Shown here: in pieces, positions 7,391 to 14,724 of the stretch | How positions within the stretch are numbered: the stretch's first letter is position 1 | Layout of the letters: each line of letters opens with the position of its first letter | From: BD2-11 sp965221785 | Lineage (GTDB): Bacteria > Gemmatimonadota > Gemmatimonadetes > Longimicrobiales > Gaopeijiaceae | Reading direction: 5' to 3' | Length of the DNA: 64,000 nt | Assembly (NCBI GenBank): GCA_965221785.1 | Contig: CBDCSR010000003.1 | Coordinates: 1,612,001-1,676,000 of the forward strand | The notes under the pieces: model-generated | What the model was told of the DNA's origin: nothing | Database searches by the model: none | The model's input: only the letters and a program-made list of their open reading frames with translations | Translations under genes and position numbers: made by a program

Positions 7391-8670
7391 GGCGAGGAGC
7401 CTCCTGTCGTCAGAACCAGGTATTTCAGCGCAAACGAGCCGATCCAGTGGGATCCGGCGTAGTCGGCGTCGAACATCGTGTCGTAGCCGGTGCGGGCGTG
7501 CTCGGTCGCCAAAGCGCGCAGCTCGGAGACCCTGGGATCCCCGCCGGGAAGCGCCGCCGCAATGCGCAGCATCGCATCCGCGCGGGTGAACGCAAGCCCG
7601 ATGAGGTGGGAATAGGTACCGTACGCCGACCTCAGCGAGTCGTTGGTGACCACATCGCCGCCCTCGGGGGGCTCATCCTCCCCCGCGCCCGCCGGATTGG
7701 TCTCGCGGAGCGGCTCGAACTCGTCGGAGTCGAGCGCCGGGAGAAAGCCGTCGAGCCACGCGGCGTAGGACTCGGGGGCCAGCACCATCCCCATGAGCGC
7801 AGCCTCCTCCAGGCAGGGCGAGAGGAAGTCGGACCGGCCGGGCTCGTAGGCGACCGGGCAGTTGCGGTCCTCGCCGAAGAAACGCTCGGCGGACGCACGC
7901 AGAGCCTCCGCCAGTTCGGGACGCTCCGCCTTCTCCTCCGCTTGCAGGGCTGTGGCGATGGCGAAGGCGGTGTTGGGGTGGACGCCGGTGCGCACCGGTC
8001 GTTCCAGGTCCTCGAGATAGTCGATGAGGCGGTCGCTCAGGTGGCTCACCACGGGTTCGAGACGCTCCGCCCACCGGGCAGCGAAGGGATCGTCCCAGGA
8101 CGCCAGCTCCCCGTGCAGCAGCAGGAGCCAGACCCAGCCGTAGGGTCGCTCGAAGGACGGGTTGTCCGAGAGATACTCGAGTTCGCCGGCGAGGGCTTCC
8201 TCGGAGAGATGGTCCCGCAGCTTCTCACGGATGAGGGGCGCCACCGGCAGCTCCGGAACCTCCTTCACCAGACGCACCATGGCCCACGTCGAGTTCACCG
8301 CCGAGTGCCAGTCCCAGCAGCCGTAGAAGGCGCGGTTCTGGTCGAAGTCGCGGCGCCGGACGTAGCTGATGTCGTCCAGGTAGCCGGCCCGGTCCGGACG
8401 CAGCGCGTGGGGCCGATCCACGCAGGAGAGGGGCATCGCGGCGAGGGACAACGCGGTCTCGAGGTCGAGCGTCGGACCGGAGCCGGGGCCGGTGGAGCTC
8501 GGGGCCGACGCCGCGGCCGCTGCACCGGCGTCTTCCACAGGCTGGTCCGGAGCATCGATTGCACACGCGGCGACAAGGACGACCGCAGCGGGGGCGAGAG
8601 CGCACCACCGTGCGTGGTGGAACCGGAAGGAAGGGCGGGGGGAGCCTGTGTCGTTCTGTGTGTCGCTCAT
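7387..8670 (-). CDS. DUF2891 family lipoprotein
   Basis: From the ATG at 8670 the product is 427 residues with an N-terminal hydrophobic segment ending VLVAACA, a plausible lipobox. An in-frame upstream ATG at 8781 is less likely because it places 37 non-signal residues first. The domain begins after an Ala/Ser/Pro linker and contains YGCWDWHSAVNSTW, YGWVWLLLLHGEL and GTYSHLIGLAFTRA. It looks like an alpha-helical toroid of the DUF2891 family. No activity has been assigned to that family that I know of. It is coupled by ATGA overlap to the serine hydrolase downstream, suggesting they act on a common extracytoplasmic substrate (inference). Confidence 0.82.
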   Translation of the reverse strand: MSDTQNDTGSPRPSFRFHHARWCALAPAAVVLVAACAIDAPDQPVEDAGAAAAASAPSSTGPGSGPTLDLETALSLAAMPLSCVDRPHALRPDRAGYLDDISYVRRRDFDQNRAFYGCWDWHSAVNSTWAMVRLVKEVPELPVAPLIREKLRDHLSEEALAGELEYLSDNPSFERPYGWVWLLLLHGELASWDDPFAARWAERLEPVVSHLSDRLIDYLEDLERPVRTGVHPNTAFAIATALQAEEKAERPELAEALRASAERFFGEDRNCPVAYEPGRSDFLSPCLEEAALMGMVLAPESYAAWLDGFLPALDSDEFEPLRETNPAGAGEDEPPEGGDVVTNDSLRSAYGTYSHLIGLAFTRADAMLRIAAALPGGDPRVSELRALATEHARTGYDTMFDADYAGSHWIGSFALKYLVLTTGGSSP

Positions 8671-8912
8671 CGATGCAATGTCCTGACAGGTGTGCCTGCG
8701 ACCGGGCGTGGCGCGGAGCGCCGAGCGTGTTCGGATGCTGCCGCCAGCGTCAGCCGTCGATGCATTCCATGCGGTTAGCATTCAGGACCCGTTCGACGCG
8801 GTCAAGTTGGCCGTTCCGCCCTCCTCCCAAGTGCTTGACATGGGCAGTCTCGTGTCTGCATGGTAAGGAATCCGTGTATCCCGGCATCATGGGACCAATG
8901 GGAAGAGGAGAC

Positions 8913-9137
8913 ATGCTCGCAAAGCTCACGTCAAAGAACCAGCTTACCCTCCCAAAGGCCGTCATCTCGACGTTCCCGGACATCGAGTACTTCGATGTTA
9001 CCCGTGAGCGCGGTCGCATCATCCTGACGCCCGTGCGGCTTACGAGGGCCCATGCGGTTCGCGCCAAACTTGCGGAACTCGGTCTTTCCGAGGCGGATGT
9101 GGACCGCGCCGTTGCCTGGGCGCGCCGAGGTGAATGA
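8913..9137 (+). CDS. AbrB/SpoVT-type antitoxin
   Basis: A 74-residue protein whose N-terminus (KLTSKNQLTLPKAVI) is a SpoVT/AbrB swapped-hairpin DNA-binding domain, followed by a short helical tail that would contact the toxin. The ATG at 8913 is preceded by GGAAGAGGAG; two in-frame ATGs at 8889 and 8898 would add 5-8 residues. The last codons overlap the PIN gene in an ATGA. In such pairs the antitoxin autorepresses the operon and neutralises the nuclease. Confidence 0.85.
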   Translation: MLAKLTSKNQLTLPKAVISTFPDIEYFDVTRERGRIILTPVRLTRAHAVRAKLAELGLSEADVDRAVAWARRGE

Positions 9138-9559
9138 GGCCGCTACGGACGGTTCTCGACACCAATGTTCTGGTTTCGGCGTTGCTCTTCCCCGAGGGAA
9201 GCACGAGCTGGCTGCGCCGGATGTGGCGGTCGAGGACCATCCTGCCTCTGGTCAGCCGCGAAACGGCATCGGAACTGGTCAGGGTGCTCGGCTACCCGAA
9301 GTTCAGCCTGACGGGACATGAACGAGATGATCTTCTCGCGGACTACCTTCCCTATTGTGAGCCGGTGGTGGTGGAAGAACCTCTGCCGCTTCCCGATTGC
9401 CGGGATCCCTTCGACCGGCCGTTCCTCGCCCTGGCGGTCTCGAGCCAGGCCGATGCGCTCGTCACCGGTGACGCGGATCTGCTGGCGCTGGCGCCCGATT
9501 TTTCTGTCGCGATCATCACCCCGAGCGCCCTGAAGGAGCGTCTTGCCGGGCCATCGTAG
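9134..9559 (+). CDS. PIN-domain toxin (VapC-like, COG1569 group)
   Basis: A 141-residue putative ribonuclease. Acidic metal ligands are visible: VLDTNVLVSAL near the N-terminus, the Glu of SRETASELVRVL, CRDPFDRPFLALA, and TGDADLLAL. The start overlaps the antitoxin stop (ATGA), the usual toxin-antitoxin arrangement. It belongs to the putative toxin-antitoxin PIN group rather than to classical VapC. The target RNA is unknown. Confidence 0.88.
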   Translation: MRPLRTVLDTNVLVSALLFPEGSTSWLRRMWRSRTILPLVSRETASELVRVLGYPKFSLTGHERDDLLADYLPYCEPVVVEEPLPLPDCRDPFDRPFLALAVSSQADALVTGDADLLALAPDFSVAIITPSALKERLAGPS

Positions 9560-9664
9560 CCGCTGAACACCCGCGCGCCCGCCCCCTGGACCCCGTTGGT
9601 CTGGTGGACTGCCGAGCGCACGTCGTTCACATTGCACGGAAGTCCATCGCACCCGGAGGATCTC

Positions 9665-11797
9665 ATGATTCCGCGTCCCATGTCCGTCCTGCGCCGTTTC
9701 GTCTTGGCCGCGGCGCCCCCGTTGTTCCTCTCGTTCGGTGTCGCAGGCGTACAGCCGCTGGCCACCGGGCTGGCCGCCCAGGAGCGGAGGCCCGTCGAAC
9801 TCGAGGACTACTACCGGCTGAAGAACGCGAACAGCCCGGCCATCTCGCCGGACGGGTCGCGGGTCGCGTTCGTCATCACGTCGGTCCTCGAAGACGAGAA
9901 CCGGAGCCACAGCGGGATCTGGCTCGCGGACGCCGCAGGAGGCGATGAGCCGGTCCGGCTCACCAGCCCGAGCTTCAGCGCCTCCGGGCCCGGCTGGTCA
10001 CCCGACGGACGCCTGCTCGTGTTCACGTCGAACCGCCCGGGCCCCGATGGCGAGAGCGGCGGCAGCACCTGGTTCCTGCGCATGGACCAGCCCGCCGGGG
10101 AAGCCTTCCAGATCGAGGGGCTGGGCGGGTCGCCGGTGTTCAGCCCGGACGGCGAGTGGATCGCGTTCACCCGGCCCACCCCGCCCGATCCGGGCCCGGA
10201 GCCCGTATACGCCTCCGACTTCGAGCGCCGCACGGTCGAGCGCTTCGACGGGCGCAGCTATGACTGGATGAATTACCGCTTCGACCGCCGCGGCTACCTG
10301 GCCGATCCCCGCGACCCTGCCGCCACCCCCCCGCGGGAAGTGTACCTGCTACCGGCCACCGGAGGTGAACCCCGCCGCCTCACCGACCTGAACGTCGACG
10401 CCTCCGGGCTGGCCTGGAGCCCGGACGGCAGCCGCCTCGCCTTCACCGCCGACGCCCACCAGCGCGACGAGCTGAGCTACGAGCGGGCGGACCTCTGGAC
10501 CGTCGATCCGGACGGCGCCGTCACCCGCCTCACCGACGACGAATACAACTACTCCGGGCCCGCCTGGTCGGCAGACGGCGACCGCATCGTGGTCCGCGGC
10601 AACGAGGGGCTGGACGTGATCATCCGCGAGGGACGTGACCGCGGGGCGGCCAACGACCTGTTCGCCTTCGACGCGGCCGGCGGTGGCAGGAGCAACCTCA
10701 CCGCCGAATGGGACCTGATCCCGGGCGGGCCGGTCACATCCCCCGACGGGCACGTCTACTTCTCCGCCGGCGTCAGCGGCAACACCCACGTCTTCCGGGT
10801 GCCCGCGACCGGTGGCGAGGTCGCGCAGGTCACCGAGGGCGACCGCCGGCTCGCCGGCTTCTCCTTCTCGGCCGACTTCTCCCGCATGGCCTATCGCGCC
10901 ACCGCCCCCACCCAGCCCGGCGACATCTACGTTGCGCCCGTCTCCGCCGCGACAGAGACCCGGCTGAGCGAGGTGAACGGCGCGTTGCTGGCCGAACTTG
11001 AGCTCTTCGAACCCGAGAACCTCATCTTCCACAGCCCCGACGGCACCGAGGTCGAAGGCTGGATGCTGCCCGCGCGCGGCTACGACGCGGCGAGCGGCGA
11101 CTTTCCCATGATTCTCCAGATGCACGGCGGACCGCACGGCATGTACGGCAACGACTTCTCCTTCGACCGCCAGTTGCTGGCCGGCCAGGGCTACATGGTC
11201 CTCTACACGAACCCGCGCGCCTCGACCGGCTACGGGGAGGACTTCCGCTGGGGCACGTGGGGCGGATGGGGCTTCAACGACTACGACGACGTCATGGCGG
11301 GCGTCGACCACGCCATCGACAACTACCGCATCGACACCGGGCGCATGGGCGTGACCGGCTACTCCTACGGCGGCTACCTGACCAACTGGGTCATCACCCA
11401 GACCGACCGCTTCGCCGCCGCCATCGCCGGGGCCTCCATCTCCAACTGGGTGAGCGACTACGGGGTCGCCGACATCCCGCGCACCAAGGAGAGCGAGTTC
11501 TACGGGCCGCCCTGGGAGGAGCGTGGTCTGGAGAATCTGCTGCGATCTTCGCCCATCATCCACGCCGACGGGGTGACGACGCCGACCCTCTTCGTGCACG
11601 GAGAGTCCGACCATCGGGTTCCCATCGAAGAGGCCGAGCAGATGTACGTCGCCCTGCACAAGCAGGGGGTTCCGGCGAAGTTCGTGCGCTATCCCGATTC
11701 CTACCACGGCGGCTGGACCCCCTGGCGCATGATGCACCGCACCTGGGTCCAGCTCGAATGGTGGGAACAGTGGCTGAAGGCGCGGCCGGCGATGTAG
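9665..11797 (+). CDS. Exported S9 family peptidase (prolyl oligopeptidase/acylaminoacyl-peptidase type)
   Basis: A 710-residue secreted peptidase. An ATG at 9665 follows GGAGG and starts a signal peptide ending near GLAAQE; the longer frame from 9596 lacks such a signal. Residues about 50-430 form a WD40/TolB-type propeller with repeats such as SPDGSRVAFVI and SPDGRLLVFTS. The C-terminal alpha/beta-hydrolase has the Ser in GYSYGGYL, the Asp in HGESDHRVP and the His in DSYHGGW, so the triad is complete. Such enzymes trim short peptides, often after Pro or Ala. It stands alone between the toxin-antitoxin pair and the flotillin locus. Confidence 0.92.
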   Translation: MIPRPMSVLRRFVLAAAPPLFLSFGVAGVQPLATGLAAQERRPVELEDYYRLKNANSPAISPDGSRVAFVITSVLEDENRSHSGIWLADAAGGDEPVRLTSPSFSASGPGWSPDGRLLVFTSNRPGPDGESGGSTWFLRMDQPAGEAFQIEGLGGSPVFSPDGEWIAFTRPTPPDPGPEPVYASDFERRTVERFDGRSYDWMNYRFDRRGYLADPRDPAATPPREVYLLPATGGEPRRLTDLNVDASGLAWSPDGSRLAFTADAHQRDELSYERADLWTVDPDGAVTRLTDDEYNYSGPAWSADGDRIVVRGNEGLDVIIREGRDRGAANDLFAFDAAGGGRSNLTAEWDLIPGGPVTSPDGHVYFSAGVSGNTHVFRVPATGGEVAQVTEGDRRLAGFSFSADFSRMAYRATAPTQPGDIYVAPVSAATETRLSEVNGALLAELELFEPENLIFHSPDGTEVEGWMLPARGYDAASGDFPMILQMHGGPHGMYGNDFSFDRQLLAGQGYMVLYTNPRASTGYGEDFRWGTWGGWGFNDYDDVMAGVDHAIDNYRIDTGRMGVTGYSYGGYLTNWVITQTDRFAAAIAGASISNWVSDYGVADIPRTKESEFYGPPWEERGLENLLRSSPIIHADGVTTPTLFVHGESDHRVPIEEAEQMYVALHKQGVPAKFVRYPDSYHGGWTPWRMMHRTWVQLEWWEQWLKARPAM

Positions 11798-11810
11798 ACA
11801 GGGACCTTCC

Positions 11811-12383
11811 ATGCTCGCAGCGTACATCTTCTGCCTCGTCGTGGGCGGCGGCTTCCTGCTCCTGTCGCTCTTCGGCGACTTCCTGGAGGCTGACGCGGAT
11901 GCGGACCTCGACGCCGACGCGGATCTCGCCATCGGGGACGCCGGCGAGGCCGCGAAGCTCTTCTCGCTGCGCGCGATCGTCTATGCTCTTTTCGGTTTCG
12001 GCGCGGCGGGCACCGTCCTGCACCTGGTGTGGGCAGGAGGGCGCCCCGGGCTGACCGCCATCGTCGCAGGCGTAACCGGGCTGGCCACGGGCGCGCTTAT
12101 CGGGGCGGCTTTCGGGTTCCTCAAGCGCGGAAGCGCTGGAGCCATGCTGGGGGAGCAGTCCTTCGTGGGGCTGACCGCGGAGGTTTCGCTCGAGATCACG
12201 GCCGCGAGTCCCGGTTCGATACGGGTGCTGCGCGGTGACCGGCGCCACGGAATCCGTGCCCGGCTCGATTCGAGCTGCCCGCCGGACCGGACACTGAGCC
12301 CCGGCCAGTCCGTAGTGGTAGTCAGCATGGAATCGGGGATCGCAGCCGTGGTTCCAGTGGAGATGAAGCTGATCGATGAGTGA
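11811..12383 (+). CDS. NfeD-like membrane protein, flotillin partner
   Basis: A 190-residue membrane protein. An N-terminal transmembrane helix (3-22) is followed by an acidic repeat of Asp-Ala (about 27-40), two more helices (about 51-73 and 79-104), and a C-terminal beta-rich OB-like domain (about 115-188, with VVVVSMESGIAAVVPVE). This is the layout of NfeD/YqiJ-type proteins, which are encoded next to SPFH proteins and are thought to organise membrane microdomains with them. The flotillin gene follows after 131 bases that contain a hairpin and a tandem repeat. Confidence 0.75.
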   Translation: MLAAYIFCLVVGGGFLLLSLFGDFLEADADADLDADADLAIGDAGEAAKLFSLRAIVYALFGFGAAGTVLHLVWAGGRPGLTAIVAGVTGLATGALIGAAFGFLKRGSAGAMLGEQSFVGLTAEVSLEITAASPGSIRVLRGDRRHGIRARLDSSCPPDRTLSPGQSVVVVSMESGIAAVVPVEMKLIDE

Positions 12384-12438
12384 CGGCGCGGGGCCGAGCA
12401 TCCCTGATCCGCTGTCCCGGAAGCGCTCCGCGTCACGC

Positions 12439-12457
12439 CCCCGCGAGAACTGCGGGG
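12439..12457. terminator. GC-rich hairpin between NfeD-like and flotillin genes
   Basis: CCCCGC (12439-12444) and GCGGGG (12452-12457) form a perfect 6-bp stem with a 7-base loop. There is no T tract, so it may be an attenuator or mRNA-stability element rather than a true terminator. Confidence 0.35.
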
Positions 12458-12458
12458 T

Positions 12459-12505
12459 AACATACAGGATAATACAAGAATAACATACAAGAATAATACA
12501 AGAGG
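12459..12505. repeat. AT-rich tandem repeat upstream of flotillin
   Basis: Two near-identical copies of a 23-24 base unit (12459-12481 and 12482-12505), each itself made of two related 11-13 base blocks of the form AAYATACARGA. The block strongly contrasts with the GC-rich surroundings, ends at the flotillin ribosome binding site (GAGGAGG) and is phased at about one helical turn. Confidence 0.7.
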
Positions 12506-12514
12506 AGGCGCATA

Positions 12515-13816
12515 GTGGAATTCCTGGCCGCACCCCTGACGATGGCCATCGTGATCCTGGTGGCTGTGATCGTCTTCGTCATCACCATCAAGAGCCTGAT
12601 CGTGATCGTGCCCCCGAACCAGGCCGCCGTGCTCACAGGCCGCAATCGCACGTCCTCGGACGGGCAGATGGTTGGATACCGTTCCATCTCCGGCGGCCGC
12701 ACGCTGCGGGTGCCCATTATCGAGACGGTGCAGCACATGAACCTCGAGACCATCCCCATTGAGGTCTCGGTCAACAACGCCTTCTCCAAGGGCAACATCC
12801 CGCTGAGCGTCGAGGCGATCGCCAACGTGAAGATCGCGTCGGAGCCTGAATGGGTCTTCAACAACGCGGTTGAGCGCCTCCTGGGGAAGACCGAGGAGGA
12901 GGTGCGCGCGCTGGCTCAGGACACGCTGACAGGGAACCTGCGCGGCGTGCTTGCCACGCTCACCCCCGAGGCAGTCAACGAGGACCGGCTCGGGTTCGCC
13001 AAGGCGCTGGCCGATGACGCCGGCGAGGACCTGGCGTCCCTGGGCTTCCACCTGGACGTCCTCAAGATCCAGAACGTCAGCGACGAGCGCGGCTATCTGG
13101 AAGCCATCGGGCGCGAGAAGTCGGCGGAGGCCATTCGGGCGGCCGAAATCGCCGAGGCGCAGGCGGAAGCGGACACCCGCGAAGCGCGCGCCGAGGCCCG
13201 CCGCCGCGCCCAGGTGCGCGAGGCCGCGGCCTCCATCAAGGTGGCGGAAGCGCAGAACGAGTTGCGCGTGCGCAAGGCCGAGCTCGACCGCGAGGGCGAG
13301 ACCGCCGAGAAGATCGCGCGCGTCAAGGCGCAGGAGGCCGAGGTCGAAGCCGAGAAGATCCTCGAGATGAAGCGCGTCGAGCGCGAGGAACAGCGTCTGC
13401 GCGCCGATGTGGTGGAGCCCGCCAAGGCCGCGAAGATGGCCGCCTTCGCCCGCGCCCAGGCGGAAGCGGCCCCGATCCTGGAGCGGGGAAAGGCCCAGGT
13501 GGAGGTCCTCAAGCGGCTCTATGCGGAGGTCCAGACCGGAGGGGACGCGGCCTTCGCGGTCTTCATGGCCGAGAAGCTGCCGGAGCTCCTCGAGATCGCC
13601 GTCGGTGCGGTGGAAGGGGTCGACATCGACCGCGTCGTGGTCATGGACGGGGGGCAGGGCGAGGGCGTCTCCAACGCTCTGAACCAACGCGTTCGGGGTG
13701 CCTATGGAACGCTCGAAGGGCTTGCCTCGGTGCTCGGCCTCGACATCCAGCAGGTGTTGCGCCGGGCGGCGGGGGCGGAGAACCCGGAGGCGACCCGCGA
13801 ACTCCCGCCGGGGTGA
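12515..13816 (+). CDS. Flotillin-like SPFH/band 7 protein
   Basis: A 433-residue membrane-anchored scaffold protein. It starts with GTG at 12515 behind GAGGAGG. An N-terminal hydrophobic segment (about 6-24) is followed by the SPFH domain (VPPNQAAVLTGRNR, about 30-190). A long Ala/Glu-rich coiled coil (about 195-330, repeated EAEARREA-like patterns and EREEQRLRADV) and a C-terminal oligomerisation region (about 335-433) complete it. This matches bacterial flotillins (YuaG/FloT-like). With the NfeD-like neighbour it should form membrane microdomain assemblies. Confidence 0.9.
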   Translation: MEFLAAPLTMAIVILVAVIVFVITIKSLIVIVPPNQAAVLTGRNRTSSDGQMVGYRSISGGRTLRVPIIETVQHMNLETIPIEVSVNNAFSKGNIPLSVEAIANVKIASEPEWVFNNAVERLLGKTEEEVRALAQDTLTGNLRGVLATLTPEAVNEDRLGFAKALADDAGEDLASLGFHLDVLKIQNVSDERGYLEAIGREKSAEAIRAAEIAEAQAEADTREARAEARRRAQVREAAASIKVAEAQNELRVRKAELDREGETAEKIARVKAQEAEVEAEKILEMKRVEREEQRLRADVVEPAKAAKMAAFARAQAEAAPILERGKAQVEVLKRLYAEVQTGGDAAFAVFMAEKLPELLEIAVGAVEGVDIDRVVVMDGGQGEGVSNALNQRVRGAYGTLEGLASVLGLDIQQVLRRAAGAENPEATRELPPG

Positions 13817-13934
13817 TGCCCGGCAGGCGGGATCCGGCTATCCGGCGGGGCGCGGAACGAAACGGCCGGCCGGCCCCTGTCGTAACGAGGCCTATTCGTG
13901 TAGCATCCCCTCGCATTCCCAAGGAGCCCGCATC

Positions 13935-14102
13935 ATGATCTGGAAGCTGATCACGAAGAAGGGAGGCGTCTTCGACAGGCCGCGCGTCCAGCATCCGAAG
14001 AAGCCGAAGCCGCCCACCGCCGAGAAACCCGACAACCCATTCCGTCTTCCGAAGCCGCCCGCCCCGCCGGGGTACGGGTGGCGACGAAGGAAGAACCGCT
14101 GA
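13935..14102 (+). CDS. Small basic Pro/Lys-rich protein, 55 residues
   Basis: An ATG at 13935 lies 8 bases after AAGGAG and opens a 55-residue frame ending 6 bases before the SixA-like start. The product is strongly basic, with PKKPKPP, LPKPPAPPGYGWRRRKNR and few acidic residues. I recognise no family. The good ribosome binding site and tight spacing to the next gene argue that it is translated. It could bind RNA, DNA or membranes, but this is only suggested by composition. Confidence 0.55.
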   Translation: MIWKLITKKGGVFDRPRVQHPKKPKPPTAEKPDNPFRLPKPPAPPGYGWRRRKNR

Positions 14103-14108
14103 GCGCTC

Positions 14109-14621
14109 TTGAAGAGGATCCTTCTGCTCCGCCACGCCAAGTCCGACTGGAAGGACTACACTCTTGCGGATTTCGACCGGCCGCTCGCGCCACGCGGGCG
14201 CGCGGCCGCACCCCGCGTCGCAGCCTGGATCCGTGACCACGATCTGGTTCCCGACCGGGTACTGTGCTCGGCCGCCCGCCGCACCGCGGAAACCTGGGAG
14301 CGCATGGTGCCGGAATTGGGAGAGGTACCGGTCGTGTACCGGCGGGCCCTCTACCACGCGTCGATGCAGGCGATCCTGAAGCAACTGGTCAAACAGGACG
14401 ACGAGGCGAACACGGTGGCGGTGGTCGGGCACAACCCGGGCATCGCCGAATTTGCGTGGCGCTATTCCGTTTTCGGCAACGAGAAGAAGATCGCGCGCAT
14501 GCGGCGCAAGTATCCCACTGGCGCGTTGGCCGTCCTTTCATTCAAGATCGACAAATGGGCCGATCTCCCGGGTGCCAGCGGAACCCTGGAGTACTACGTC
14601 CGACCCAAGCAGCTCAAGTAG
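14109..14621 (+). CDS. SixA-like histidine phosphatase
   Basis: A 170-residue cytoplasmic phosphatase of the histidine phosphatase (phosphoglycerate-mutase) superfamily, close in length to SixA. It starts with TTG at 14109. The catalytic motif is LLRHAKSDW (phospho-accepting His at 9, Arg at 8), followed by RAAAPRVAAW, the second Arg in CSAARRTAETW, and the second His in VVGHNPGIAEF. SixA dephosphorylates HPt histidines or PTS proteins; no two-component genes are nearby, so the substrate is unknown. Confidence 0.87.
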   Translation: MKRILLLRHAKSDWKDYTLADFDRPLAPRGRAAAPRVAAWIRDHDLVPDRVLCSAARRTAETWERMVPELGEVPVVYRRALYHASMQAILKQLVKQDDEANTVAVVGHNPGIAEFAWRYSVFGNEKKIARMRRKYPTGALAVLSFKIDKWADLPGASGTLEYYVRPKQLK

Positions 14622-14724
14622 CGGCGAACCACGCCGATCCCGGCTTTGCCGGATTCTGCCGTCCCGGGTAGCTTTCGCAGGGCCAGCAGGCGAACTCCAG
14701 TGCGCTTACGTGCGAGGTTCAGGC

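Noticed and set aside
10349..11932. 527-codon minus-strand frame opposite the S9 peptidase
   Set aside because: The peptidase has intact catalytic motifs and signal peptide; the opposite frame is low-complexity Gly/Val/Asp.
12459..12505. Tandem repeat as another BlaI-type operator
   Set aside because: It is a direct repeat, not a palindrome, and shares no half-site with ACGAAG-N2-CTTCGT.
12459..12505. Short CRISPR-like array
   Set aside because: Units are contiguous without spacers and no cas gene is present; no CRISPR was seen anywhere in the window.
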